DNA of 64,000 nt from assembly GCA_964593585.1 (NCBI GenBank), contig CAZQIZ010000012.1, positions 1-64,000 on the forward strand. The letters run 5' to 3'. Of the stretch, positions 1 to 8,502 are shown one piece after another. Under the pieces are notes generated by a model, which was not told the origin of the DNA, made no database searches, and saw nothing but the letters and a program-made list of their open reading frames with translations. This DNA is from JACQFV01 sp964593585. Its GTDB lineage: Bacteria; Zixibacteria; MSB-5A5; WJJR01. Both the position numbers and the translations under genes were made by a program. Numbering within the stretch: position 1 is the first letter of the stretch; each line of letters starts with the position of its first letter.

Positions 1-10
1 GCATCCTGAT

Positions 11-36
11 CTGTCATCGTACATTGCAATCGTCAT
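11..36 (+). promoter_or_regulatory. weak Pho-box-like element upstream of pstC
   Basis: CTGTCAT stands at 11-17 and a degraded copy (TCGTCAT) at 30-36, upstream of the phosphate transport operon. PhoB boxes are direct repeats of CTGTCAT at 11-bp spacing. The second copy here is mismatched and at the wrong spacing, so this is at best a partial site. It is noted only because the downstream genes are classic PhoB targets. The rest of positions 1-102 shows no gene. Confidence 0.2.
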
Positions 37-102
37 TATGTTAGAGGGTCTAAGCTGGGCGAAGCGCCGAAGAGCGACTCCGGCCGTTAGTACTGTGCGA
101 CG

Positions 103-1098
103 ATGACGCAGCAAACGCTTTTGACCCGACGACGCGATCGGCCGACCTACGGCCTGCGTCCGGCCGATCGCCGCCGCGACCTGATCATGAAGTATGTGAT
201 CACGGCCGGGGCGATCGGGGCGATCGCCGCCATCGTGCTCATCTTCGTCTTTGTGGGTCGCGAGGCGTTGCCGGTCTTCTTCTCGGCGGAGGTCCATGAA
301 GAAGTCACGCCGTCGAAGATGGTGACGCCGCTGGAGTGGCGCGCCAACAAACCCAAGACCTTCATCTGGCAGCCGGTCTCGGAAGTTCCCAAGTACTCAC
401 TGCCGCCGCTGCTCCTCGGTTCGTTGAAGGCGACACTGATCGCCATTCTGTTTGCGACCCCGTTTGCGGTGGGAGCGGCGATGTATTCCTCCGAATTCGC
501 GCCGCGCCGCGCGCGCGAAGTCATTAAGCCGGTGATCGAGATGCTGGCGGGGATCCCGTCGGTGGTGCTGGGCTTTTTCGCGCTGATGGTGCTGGCCGGC
601 TGGCTGAAGGAGGCGTTCGACTGGAAGTACCGTTTGAACGCCACCACGGCGGGCATCGCGCTCGGGATCGCGATCATTCCGATCATCTACACGGTGGCCG
701 AGGAGGCGTTGCGCGCGGTGCCGCGGCAGTATCGCGAGGCGGCGCAGGCATTGGGCGCGAGTTCCTGGCAGATCGCGCGGCGGGTGGTGCTGCCAGCGGC
801 GGCGCCCGGCATCTTTGCGGCGGTGGCGCTCGGATTCGGACGCGCCATCGGCGAGACGATGATCGTGCTGATGGCCTCGGGTAACGCGGCGACGTGGAGT
901 CTGCCGTTCACCGACTCGGTGCGGACGATGTCGGCCACAATCGCCGCGGAGATGGCGGAAGTTGTCAATGGCTCGGCGCACTATCATGTGCTCTTCTTCA
1001 TCGGCGGCCTGCTGTTTGTCGTGACATTCCTGATCAACCTGGTCGGCGAGATGTATGTCGGACGTCTGAAGCGACGGTTGACCGGACGGGCGGGATAA
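103..1098 (+). CDS. pstC: phosphate ABC transporter permease PstC
   Basis: One of the two inner-membrane permeases of the high-affinity phosphate importer PstSCAB. The 331-residue product has a basic N-terminus, a first membrane span around residues 30-52, a periplasmic loop, and then a cluster of spans with the ABC-permease coupling segment near residues 200-225 (EEALRAVPRQYREAAQALGA), which follows the EAA-loop pattern. The family is usually 300-340 residues, so it is complete. The ATG at 103 gives a full first span. pstA begins 4 bases after the stop, followed by pstB and phoU. The phosphate-binding protein gene pstS is not in the window and probably lies just upstream or elsewhere. Confidence 0.95.
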   Translation: MTQQTLLTRRRDRPTYGLRPADRRRDLIMKYVITAGAIGAIAAIVLIFVFVGREALPVFFSAEVHEEVTPSKMVTPLEWRANKPKTFIWQPVSEVPKYSLPPLLLGSLKATLIAILFATPFAVGAAMYSSEFAPRRAREVIKPVIEMLAGIPSVVLGFFALMVLAGWLKEAFDWKYRLNATTAGIALGIAIIPIIYTVAEEALRAVPRQYREAAQALGASSWQIARRVVLPAAAPGIFAAVALGFGRAIGETMIVLMASGNAATWSLPFTDSVRTMSATIAAEMAEVVNGSAHYHVLFFIGGLLFVVTFLINLVGEMYVGRLKRRLTGRAG

Positions 1099-1102
1099 GC
1101 GC

Positions 1103-2071
1103 ATGAATCCGTCCTTGTCGCCATCTGCGAATCCTGAGCTGGTCGCCACGGCGCGTGAGGCGCTGGCGCAGAAATCGCGCTGGAAGCAATGGCTCTCGCC
1201 GTTGCCGCTTCTGACCGGTTTCCTGACGCTGTGCGTGGTGGCGATGCTGGTCATCATCCTGTGGAACATCGTGGCGCACGGAATCGGACGGCTGACCTGG
1301 GAATTCCTCAGCGGGGCACCCACGCAGGGGATGAGCGAAGGTGGTATCTTTCCGGCGATTTTCGGCACGGTTTTCCTCGTCATGCTGATGACGATTGCGG
1401 TCATCCCGCTGGGGGTGGCGACGGCGATCTACCTGCGCTACTACGCGCGTCCCGATGCGTGGTTTTCGCGCGCGGTGCGGGTGGCGGTCAACAACCTGGC
1501 GGGTGTGCCGGCGATTGTTTTCGGATTGTTCGGCCTGGGATTCTTCATCCAGTTCGTCGGACAAGGAGTGGACAACGTCTTCTTTGGCGGGCAGCTCACC
1601 TTCGGGCAGCCGGCGATCCTCTGGGCGTCGCTGACGATGGCCCTTCTGACTCTGCCGGTGGTAATCGTGGCCACCGAAGAGGCGATGCGCGCCATCCCCA
1701 ACGACTACCTCGAGGCTTCCTACGCGCTGGGGGCGACGCGCTGGCAGACGATTGCGCGGGTGATTCTGCCCAATTCGCTGACGGGGATTCTCACCGGCGG
1801 CATTCTGGCGGTGTCGCGCGGGGCGGGCGAGGTCGCGCCGATCATGTTCACCGGCGCCGCCTATTTTCTGCCGTACCTGCCGAAGAAGCTCAATGACCAG
1901 TTCATGGAGCTGGGGTACCATGTGTATGTGATGTCGACGCAGTCGCCAGATGTCGAGGCGACGCTGCCGATTCTGTACTCGACGGTGCTGGTGCTCCTGT
2001 TGCTCACCTTTGCGCTCAATGCCCTGGCCGTGTTGATCCGGTACCGTCTGCGCGGACGGCAGGCGGTTTGA
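1103..2071 (+). CDS. pstA: phosphate ABC transporter permease PstA
   Basis: Second permease of the phosphate importer, pairing with PstC in the inner membrane. The 322-residue product has a cytoplasmic start, a first span at about residues 33-55, and a later bundle of spans. The EAA-type coupling segment (EEAMRAIPNDYLEASYALGA) lies near residues 193-212 and is strongly similar to that in PstC, as expected of paired permeases. Spacing to pstC is 4 bases and to the pstB region a few dozen bases, so the genes form one operon. Nothing is missing relative to the family. Confidence 0.95.
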   Translation: MNPSLSPSANPELVATAREALAQKSRWKQWLSPLPLLTGFLTLCVVAMLVIILWNIVAHGIGRLTWEFLSGAPTQGMSEGGIFPAIFGTVFLVMLMTIAVIPLGVATAIYLRYYARPDAWFSRAVRVAVNNLAGVPAIVFGLFGLGFFIQFVGQGVDNVFFGGQLTFGQPAILWASLTMALLTLPVVIVATEEAMRAIPNDYLEASYALGATRWQTIARVILPNSLTGILTGGILAVSRGAGEVAPIMFTGAAYFLPYLPKKLNDQFMELGYHVYVMSTQSPDVEATLPILYSTVLVLLLLTFALNALAVLIRYRLRGRQAV

Positions 2072-2155
2072 CAGATGGGCGGTCCTGTCCCTACATTGCC
2101 GCGCATTCCGGAGACGAGCCCGGCACGTTCCATCGATCGTGAGGTGTCATCCCCG

Positions 2156-2923
2156 ATGTCGGATCCGACCACCGTCAAGATGCGCGCCCGCGGGCTGGAT
2201 TTCTATTATGGCGACAACCAGGTGTTGCACCATGTCGATTTCGACATCGTCACGCACGCGGTGACGGCGCTGATCGGGCCGTCGGGATGCGGCAAGAGCA
2301 CGTTTTTGCGCGCGCTCAACCGGATGAACGACCAGATTCCCGGGGCGCATCTGACCGGCGAGGTCTCGATCGACGGCAATGACATCTACGATCCGCGCGT
2401 CGATGTGACCGCGCTGCGGCGGCGGATCGGCATGGTCTTCCAACGCTCGAATCCGTTTCCGAAGTCGATTTACGAGAACGTCGCCTTCGGGCTGCGGATT
2501 GCCGGGGTCAAGGACAAGCGGATTCTCGACGAGACGGTCGAGGAGTCGTTGCGGCTGGCGGCGCTGTGGGACGAGGTAAAAGACGATCTGAACAAGCCGG
2601 CGTTCATGTTTTCGGGGGGCCAGCAGCAGCGGCTGTGCATCGCGCGGGCGCTGGCAGTGCGCCCCGAGGTGTTGCTCATGGACGAACCGGCCAGCGCGCT
2701 GGATCCGATATCGACCGCGAAGATCGAAGAATTGATCGAGGATTTGAAGACGCGCTACACGATCGTCATCGTCACGCACAACATGCAGCAGGCGGCGCGG
2801 ATTTCGCAGTTCACCGGGTTTTTCTACATGGGCGAGCTGGTCGAATACGGTCCGACGGCGAAGATTTTCACCACGCCGACGCAGAAACGCACCGAGGATT
2901 ATGTGACCGGACGGTTCGGATGA
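2156..2923 (+). CDS. pstB: phosphate ABC transporter ATPase PstB
   Basis: ATP-hydrolysing subunit that drives phosphate import through PstC/PstA. The 255-residue product has Walker A (GPSGCGKST), Q-loop (MVFQRSNPFPKSIYENVAFG), the signature FSGGQQQR and Walker B (LLMDEPASALDP). I chose the ATG at 2156 because a GAGGTG Shine-Dalgarno-like stretch precedes it and the protein then begins at the usual PstB start; an in-frame upstream ATG at 2075 would add 27 unconserved residues. It follows pstA and precedes phoU. Confidence 0.96.
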   Translation: MSDPTTVKMRARGLDFYYGDNQVLHHVDFDIVTHAVTALIGPSGCGKSTFLRALNRMNDQIPGAHLTGEVSIDGNDIYDPRVDVTALRRRIGMVFQRSNPFPKSIYENVAFGLRIAGVKDKRILDETVEESLRLAALWDEVKDDLNKPAFMFSGGQQQRLCIARALAVRPEVLLMDEPASALDPISTAKIEELIEDLKTRYTIVIVTHNMQQAARISQFTGFFYMGELVEYGPTAKIFTTPTQKRTEDYVTGRFG

Positions 2924-2957
2924 ACCGACGCCGCCGGCGGGGGAGTTTGTAGCGACT

Positions 2958-3644
2958 ATGCAAAGGCATTTCGACGCCGATCTGGCGGAGTTGCGCCACG
3001 TGTTGGTCACGATGGGGGCGCTGGTCGAATCGATGCTCGGCCAGGCGGTGCGTCTGCTCACCGAGCACGATGAAGCGGTGGCGCAGCAGTTGTACCAGGA
3101 TGAGGCCGAGGTTAATCGACTGCACCTGCAGATCGACGACATCTGCCTGCGGCTTTTGGCGCTGCGTCAGCCCGCCGCCGCCGATTTGCGCCTGATCGCT
3201 TCGGCGCTGAAGATGAACTCCGACCTCGAACGGATCGGCGATCAGGCGATCAACCTGCTCAAGCGGGCGCAGACGCTCGACCGGCAGGAGGGGGAATGGC
3301 CGACGATCGATTTGTCACCGTTGGTGCGGACCGCCTCCTCGATGGTGGCCGATGCGCTTGACGCTTTCATCCGCAAGGATGTGGCGCTGGCGCGCAAGGT
3401 GCTGGAGGACGAGAAGACCGCCGACCAGCTGCGCCACGAAATCGAGAGTGTCCTGATCGGTCAGGCGGAGAAGAAGACCCACAATATCGGTCAGGCGGAG
3501 AAGAAGACCCACAATTTTCTGCAATTGCTTCAACTGATCCTGGTGACCCATCACCTCGAACGGATCGCCGACCACGCCACCAACATCGCCGAGGATGTGA
3601 TCTATTTCCTCGAAGGGCGCGATGTGCGGCATCATCATGCGTAG
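2958..3644 (+). CDS. phoU: phosphate signalling protein PhoU
   Basis: PhoU links Pst transporter activity to the phosphate two-component system and represses the Pho response when phosphate is plentiful. The product (228 residues) has the two PhoU helical-bundle repeats, including metal-binding-type E/D-x3-D motifs (DLERIGDQAINLLKRA and HLERIADHATNIAEDV). A GGGGGAG stretch precedes the ATG. One oddity: residues 167-186 contain a perfect 10-residue duplication (IGQAEKKTHN twice) encoded by an exact 30-bp tandem repeat. Normal PhoU has this segment (IGQAEKxTHNFLQ) once. The insertion lies at the start of the second bundle and adds about ten residues to a helix. Confidence 0.93.
   Translation: MQRHFDADLAELRHVLVTMGALVESMLGQAVRLLTEHDEAVAQQLYQDEAEVNRLHLQIDDICLRLLALRQPAAADLRLIASALKMNSDLERIGDQAINLLKRAQTLDRQEGEWPTIDLSPLVRTASSMVADALDAFIRKDVALARKVLEDEKTADQLRHEIESVLIGQAEKKTHNIGQAEKKTHNFLQLLQLILVTHHLERIADHATNIAEDVIYFLEGRDVRHHHA
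3456..3515. repeat. exact 30-bp tandem duplication inside phoU
   Basis: Positions 3456-3485 and 3486-3515 are identical 30-base copies. The duplication keeps the reading frame and doubles a 10-residue segment in PhoU. Perfect identity suggests a very recent slippage event or an assembly artefact. Confidence 0.95.
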
Positions 3645-3870
3645 GGCCTGGCGCGCCATCGCGTAGCAATTCCCAATTCCCAGATCGTAGAAGCGACTTT
3701 CGAGCCGCTTCGCCGCCTGCCGCATTGCGGTTCGTGTGTGGTGGCCGCGGGGCGGGCGAACAGAAGGTTCGCCCCTATGGGGCCAGGATAAAGCTGCGTA
3801 GAAGCGGCTCTTGAGCCGCGTCCCGCCGCCCAATACAGGCGGAATGAAGTGCCAGCGGGCGAAGCCCGCC
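3645..3870. repeat. mosaic of short palindromic intergenic repeats
   Basis: The gap between phoU and the next gene holds several palindromes and no gene. At about 3690-3712 and 3798-3822 there are two versions of a GTAGAAGCG-centred inverted repeat (AGCGGCTC / GAGCCGC type). At 3754-3774 GGGCGAAC pairs with GTTCGCCC. At 3858-3874 GGGCG-AAG-CCCGCCCTAC is a third kind. They resemble dispersed REP-like elements, and the GGGGCG / CGCCCCTAC type recurs inside the hsd operon near 48.7-50.9 kb. Confidence 0.6.
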
Positions 3871-4383
3871 CTACACGGCAATCGTGAATTCCCAGCAGCA
3901 ATACTTGCCGCCGGTGGCATCAGGCGGGCAATGGATACAGCGCGTCTGGATGCGCGGATCGATGGTCCGGGCGAAGTTGCTGAATTCGATGATCCCAACG
4001 CTCTTGCAGGGGAAGTCGGGCAGGCCCTTCTGACGGCGGGTTTCCTGAACGCGGCAACGGTCCATGGTAAAGCGGAGGGTCTTGCGATCGGCGGACCACT
4101 CGCTGTGCTGCTCGTTAATCAGGGCATACATGCGCAGGTGGAGCGCGCGTTCCAGCGCCTCCAATCCGCCGTTGGCGGGGATGCCAAAGGTGGACATGAT
4201 CCGTCGCGCTTCGGAGACCGAAAAGCGCTCCCAGGAGCGCTCATCCAGACGGATGGCCTCTTCGATGCCATGCTTTTCCTCGGCGGCCAGAAACCAGCAG
4301 CCGTCATGGGCCAGCCAGTTGGCGGCAGACATGCGCAGGGCGCGCAGCAGGTCTTCGCGGCTGAGTTCATCGTAGGCGGTCAT
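3871..4383 (-). CDS. DUF6125-like protein of unknown function
   Basis: Cytosolic protein of 170 residues. It starts with an acidic helical segment (YDELSREDLLRALRMSAANW) and has several cysteines late in the chain (RCRVQE, FPCKS, CIHCPPDAT, KYCCWEF). The layout resembles small proteins annotated as DUF6125, whose role is unknown; the cysteine pattern could bind metal. The ATG at 4383 is preceded by GAAGGG. The TAG stop lies inside a palindromic repeat (3858-3874), so the C-terminus may have been trimmed or extended by repeat insertion. It is divergent from the gene at 4561. Confidence 0.6.
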   Translation of the reverse strand: MTAYDELSREDLLRALRMSAANWLAHDGCWFLAAEEKHGIEEAIRLDERSWERFSVSEARRIMSTFGIPANGGLEALERALHLRMYALINEQHSEWSADRKTLRFTMDRCRVQETRRQKGLPDFPCKSVGIIEFSNFARTIDPRIQTRCIHCPPDATGGKYCCWEFTIAV

Positions 4384-4560
4384 GCTTGGTCCCTTCGTCA
4401 GAGCGCACAGATACGGCCCCGATTGCGGCGCATCAACGGTGATCCGTCGGAATTGACGGGCCGTTTGTCAAAACCACGGGGCGCTGCCTCAAGGGGATCG
4501 GTCGGATTCCGTAGATTGCATTGGCAACTGGGTCGTCGATCCCCACCCCGGAGGTGTCCT

Positions 4561-6015
4561 GTGTCTCTGCGTACCCCTGAGCAATACATGGACGCGCTGC
4601 GCGCCATGCGTCCGAACGTGTACAAGTTCGGCGAGTTGATCAACGACGTGACGACCCATCCGGTGACGCGGCGGGCGGTGGGCGGGCACGCGCGTCTGTT
4701 TGCCGCCGGGCAGAATCCCGACGAGCGGGGGATTGTCACCACCCAATCCGACCTGACCGGCGGGCCGGTCTCACGCTATCTGTCGCTTATGCGGTCCGCC
4801 GACGATGTCGTCGCCGTCTGCAAGATGAAGCGCTGGGCTTTCCAGCAGACCGGGACCTGCACCGGGGGACGGTGTGTCGGCGGCAATGCGCTCAACGCGA
4901 TGTGGGCGACCACCTACGACCTGGACAACCAGAAGGGCACCGACTACCACGCCCGTCTGCGCGCCTGGCTGAAAAGTGCGCAGGAGCGCGACACCACCTG
5001 CTGCGGCGCCTTGACCGATCCGAAGGGCGATCGCAGCAAGTCGCCGTCCCAACAGGCCGACCCCGACATGAACCTGCATGTGGTCGAGCGCCGTCCCGAT
5101 GGCGTGGTGGTGCGCGGCGCAAAGGTCATGATCGCCGGTTCGGCCGCGGCCGAAGAGGTGTTTGTCTTGCCCGGCACCGGCTGCAAGAAAGGCGAGGAAG
5201 ATTGGGCGATCGCCTTTGTCGTGCCGCGCGATGCCGCCGGGCTGACGGTGGTCGAGGCGCGCCGCCCCTCTGACACGCGCGAGACGGAGCCGGGGTATGA
5301 TGTTCCATCGGGCACCGGCGGGATCACGCAGGGGTATCTGCTCTTTGATAATGTCTTTGTGCCGAACGAGCGGATCTTCCTCAACGGCGAAATCGAATTC
5401 ACCGGGGCGTCGGTTTTGAATTTCATCATGCCCTACCGGTCGGCGATCGGCGGCTGCGTGGCGGGGCAGGGGGATGTCAAGATCGGCGCGGCCATCCTGG
5501 CGGCGCGCGCCAACGGGCTTTCCAGCAAGGCCTTTCGCGACAAACTGGTCGCAATGCAGATCAACAACGAGACGACCTACGGTGTCGGGATCGCCGCGGC
5601 GACGCTGGGCAAGCAGCATCCCTCGGGTGTCTGGATTCCCGATCCGCTTTTGGCCAATGTGAACAAGGTGCATGTGGCCACACTGCCCTATGAGACCTCG
5701 CGTCTGGCGCAGGAGATCGCCGGCGGCATCGCCGAGACCGGCTGCATGCCCTCGTCGGTGGATCTGGAAAACTCCGAGTACGGCGACAAACTCAAGCGCT
5801 ACCTCGGCGGCGCGGTCGACGGCGACACCCGCTATCGGGTGGCGCGGTTGATCGAATGGCTGACGATCGGCGCGGGCGTCCCCGGCTGCATGCACGGCGG
5901 CGGCTCGCCCGACGGGGCGAAGTTGATGGTGCGGTTGCGTTCGGACTGGGAGGGGTCGGCCAAACACGCGGGACGTTTGGCGGGAGTCAAGCAGGTGCCA
6001 TCCGATCCGGCGTAG
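4561..6015 (+). CDS. 4-hydroxyphenylacetate 3-hydroxylase / 4-hydroxybutyryl-CoA dehydratase family flavoprotein
   Basis: The 484-residue product belongs to the acyl-CoA-dehydrogenase-fold family that includes HpaB and 4-hydroxybutyryl-CoA dehydratase (AbfD). Family landmarks are present: EQYMDALR near the start, LTDPKGDR around residues 151-158, and GG-x-x-GQGDV after residue 297. The GTG start at 4561 follows GGAGGTG; upstream in-frame sequence overlaps the divergent gene and is not conserved. In AbfD the [4Fe-4S] cluster is held by Cys99, Cys103, His292 and Cys299. Here the cysteines are at 100 and 105 with one extra residue between them, Cys299 is kept, and position 292 is Tyr. The dehydratase active-site segment AHQTG is also replaced. 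I therefore infer a flavoprotein of this family, not a proven dehydratase; the substrate is unknown. Confidence 0.8.
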   Translation: MSLRTPEQYMDALRAMRPNVYKFGELINDVTTHPVTRRAVGGHARLFAAGQNPDERGIVTTQSDLTGGPVSRYLSLMRSADDVVAVCKMKRWAFQQTGTCTGGRCVGGNALNAMWATTYDLDNQKGTDYHARLRAWLKSAQERDTTCCGALTDPKGDRSKSPSQQADPDMNLHVVERRPDGVVVRGAKVMIAGSAAAEEVFVLPGTGCKKGEEDWAIAFVVPRDAAGLTVVEARRPSDTRETEPGYDVPSGTGGITQGYLLFDNVFVPNERIFLNGEIEFTGASVLNFIMPYRSAIGGCVAGQGDVKIGAAILAARANGLSSKAFRDKLVAMQINNETTYGVGIAAATLGKQHPSGVWIPDPLLANVNKVHVATLPYETSRLAQEIAGGIAETGCMPSSVDLENSEYGDKLKRYLGGAVDGDTRYRVARLIEWLTIGAGVPGCMHGGGSPDGAKLMVRLRSDWEGSAKHAGRLAGVKQVPSDPA

Positions 6016-6097
6016 CGTAACACCCAACAGTTCTTGAAAACATGAAGGGCGGATCCGGATGGGCCCGCCCTGATCTATGACTGCAGGCACCGCGCGC

Positions 6098-7219
6098 TCA
6101 CCGCGCGATGTACTCACCCGGCGGAACATCCTTGGCGGTGCGGCCGTCGTCGTGGCAGCCGGCGCAGTTGGGCGCGGCGGCGTACTGACGGCCGGTGTGG
6201 CAGTCTTCGCAGTCCATTTCGCGGTGGACTTCGTCGAGTTGCAGTCCGGTGACCGCGTGCTTGAAGTTCGACTGGTTCCAGCCGCCGTGGCAATTGCCGC
6301 AGGCGTTGTTCAGCCGTGCGATGCGTTTGCCGGTCGGATGGCAGGCGTAGCAGTCGAGGTTCTGGTGGTAGCGGTTGAGCGGCCAACCGGTCACCGCGTG
6401 GGTGAAGCCGGTCTTTTGCTTCGTGTCGTGGCACTTCGCGCAGGGATCGCTCTTGTGACAATCGTTGCAAAGGGCGTGCATCTCTTCCTGCGTCTTGACC
6501 ACTTTGATCGTCTGTTGCAAATCGTGGCAGCGGCCGCAGTTTTCCTGTTTGTGGCAGTCGACACAGCGCAAGCCGAAGAGATCAATGTGCTCTTTGTGGA
6601 AGAAGGTGACGACCGGCCCCGGCTGGTAGGGGGTCTGGTAAACTTTGATGTCGGGCTCGGTGATTATCGGGTGGGCGGCGCCCATGATGTCGGACATGTC
6701 GCCGACCGCCTCGGCCATCGGCTTGCCGGGCTGCGGGGCGTGGCAGACGACGCACTGGGTGTCGTGCGACCACTCACGGTGGCAGGCGAGGCATTGGCGA
6801 TGATAGGCGCCCTTGAGACTGGGACGGCGCATGTTGGCTTCGGCCTCGGTGCCGTGGCATTCGCCGCAGGGCGGGATGCGTCCCGGCGGGCTGTAGTGAT
6901 GGCAGGTCTGGCAGTCGCCGCCCATTTGCGCCATGCCGGCGTGCTTTTTGTGATCGAACTGCACCGGCTGGTACATGTCCGCCAGTTTGTCGAGCACCAC
7001 GCTGTCGGGCCCTTCGCCGGGATCGTGCTGGCCGGTCGCGTGGATGGATTGCAGACGCGGGCAGGCAACCAGGCAGGGGTTGTCGGCGGTGGGGCTGGCG
7101 CAGGTGTGGCACTTGGCGCAGTCGATCTGCAGTTCGGGATGCGGCACCGGAGTCGGCTGGGCAAAGGCGGAGCCGGCCAAGAGGACGAATAGGACCGATA
7201 GGACTGATAATTTCTTCAT
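6098..7219 (-). CDS. periplasmic 13-haem cytochrome c (Hmc/class III-like)
   Basis: The 373-residue product has a signal peptide (MKKLSVLSVLFVLLAGSAFA) and 13 CxxCH motifs by my count, spread through the chain with many extra histidines (HTC, HHY, FHKEH) suited to bis-His haem ligation. It should carry electrons in the periplasm. It is the last gene of a three-gene operon behind a NrfD-type membrane subunit and a ferredoxin subunit, the arrangement of Hmc-type transmembrane complexes that link the quinone pool and periplasmic cytochromes. The ATG at 7219 gives a clean signal peptide with GAAAGG upstream; another ATG at 7234 overlaps the previous stop (ATGA). Confidence 0.88.
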   Translation of the reverse strand: MKKLSVLSVLFVLLAGSAFAQPTPVPHPELQIDCAKCHTCASPTADNPCLVACPRLQSIHATGQHDPGEGPDSVVLDKLADMYQPVQFDHKKHAGMAQMGGDCQTCHHYSPPGRIPPCGECHGTEAEANMRRPSLKGAYHRQCLACHREWSHDTQCVVCHAPQPGKPMAEAVGDMSDIMGAAHPIITEPDIKVYQTPYQPGPVVTFFHKEHIDLFGLRCVDCHKQENCGRCHDLQQTIKVVKTQEEMHALCNDCHKSDPCAKCHDTKQKTGFTHAVTGWPLNRYHQNLDCYACHPTGKRIARLNNACGNCHGGWNQSNFKHAVTGLQLDEVHREMDCEDCHTGRQYAAAPNCAGCHDDGRTAKDVPPGEYIAR

Positions 7220-7230
7220 GATATGGCCTT

Positions 7231-8502
7231 TCATCTGCCCGCTCCCACGGCGACGGGTCGTTCTTTTGCGGCGGAGGCGAACGGCGGCTGGAGGGCCGGG
7301 TCGGGCTCGCCGGAAATCACCGGGAAGGTCAACACAAACCAGCGGTAGACCAGGATGAGCGCGCTGGCCAAACCGACAGTGACGCCGATTTCCATGAACG
7401 ACGGGAAATAGGTCTTGGTCGGGTAGAGCGGCTGGTATGCGACCAGAAAGACGTTGATGCGGTTGAGCACCACGCCCAGCACTACCATCAACGCGGCGAT
7501 GAACAGGCCGTTGACGCTCTGGCGAATCTTTTTCTGCAGCAGCATCACCATCGGCGCAACCACGCCGAAGAGCAGCTCGAAGATGAACATGAACGAGCGT
7601 CCCGAACCCTCCACCAGATACGGCCAGGCGTCGCGCATGGTCAGATCGACAATCTTGATGCCGAGGTAGACCGCCAGCAGAATCGGCGTGTACATCGCCA
7701 GCGACGAGAGCACATCCTTTTCCGGTTTCAACTTGAACGAGCGCGAGGCCGAGATCGACTCGACAATCACCATCGGGAAACCGACCGCGATCGCCGAGAG
7801 CAGGAACATCAAAGGCGACATCGGCGACCACCACAGCGGGTGCATCTTGTCCTTGGCGATGACCATCAGCGTGCCCAGCGACGACTGGTGCAGGCAGGAG
7901 AGGACCACGCCGAGGATGATGAACACGAAGATGAAGCGGCCGAGGGTGACATCGGCGATGTGCAGGAATTTCTCGGTCAGGCCATTGGCCCAGCGCAGCG
8001 GCGCGGGCCAGTTCACCCTGCCCTTGAAGCGTTCGACCACGATCGGCAGGAATTCGATGTAGAGCACGGTCAGGTAGATCATCACGCACATGCCAACTTC
8101 GAAGAGCACCGAGTTGCCCTGCCACATCGAGGGAAGGATCGGGTGCCAGACGTTGTAGTAGCGGCCGAGGTCGGCCAACAGGCCGATGACCACGAAGGTG
8201 TAGCCGAGCATCGCAGTCAGAAGCGCGGGACGCACGACGACGTGGTAGCGTTCCTTGTGAAAGATCTCGGCCAGCGCCGCGGTGGTGAAGCCGCCGGCCG
8301 CCAGCGCGACGCCGGAGGCGACATCGATCGAAATCCAGATGCCCCACGGGTACTGGTCGTCGAGGTTGGTGGCGGCGCCGAGGCCGAAGATCAGGCGGTA
8401 GGCGTAGAAGACCAGGCCGATGCCGGTCAGCGCCAGCAGGATCTTCGTGCCCTTGGTCAGAAAGGGCGCCTGCATCGGATGCGGGTGTTCATGGTGCGTC
8501 AT
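7231..8502 (-). CDS. NrfD/HybB-type integral membrane subunit
   Basis: Polytopic inner-membrane protein of 423 residues with about ten hydrophobic spans, of the NrfD/PsrC/HybB superfamily. These subunits bind quinone and pass electrons to an attached iron-sulfur partner. Family features include the early segment GAATNLDDQYPWGIWI (the W-G-x-W-I motif) and the following glycine-rich helix. The ATG at 8502 has AAGGAGGG at good spacing; it overlaps the end of the ferredoxin gene by 14 bases, showing translational coupling. The stop overlaps an upstream ATG of the 13-haem cytochrome gene. It closely resembles the membrane subunits of Hmc and hydrogenase-2 complexes. Confidence 0.9.
   Translation of the reverse strand: MTHHEHPHPMQAPFLTKGTKILLALTGIGLVFYAYRLIFGLGAATNLDDQYPWGIWISIDVASGVALAAGGFTTAALAEIFHKERYHVVVRPALLTAMLGYTFVVIGLLADLGRYYNVWHPILPSMWQGNSVLFEVGMCVMIYLTVLYIEFLPIVVERFKGRVNWPAPLRWANGLTEKFLHIADVTLGRFIFVFIILGVVLSCLHQSSLGTLMVIAKDKMHPLWWSPMSPLMFLLSAIAVGFPMVIVESISASRSFKLKPEKDVLSSLAMYTPILLAVYLGIKIVDLTMRDAWPYLVEGSGRSFMFIFELLFGVVAPMVMLLQKKIRQSVNGLFIAALMVVLGVVLNRINVFLVAYQPLYPTKTYFPSFMEIGVTVGLASALILVYRWFVLTFPVISGEPDPALQPPFASAAKERPVAVGAGR

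Noticed and set aside
3811..4560. Long N-terminal extension of the 4-hydroxyphenylacetate hydroxylase-like frame
   Set aside because: It overlaps the well-formed minus-strand gene at 3871-4383, has no family similarity, and a GTG with a good GGAGGTG site stands at 4561.
6077..7192. Plus-strand open frame opposite the 13-haem cytochrome
   Set aside because: It is the antisense of CxxCH-rich coding sequence; low-complexity Val/Ala/Gly composition and no domain.
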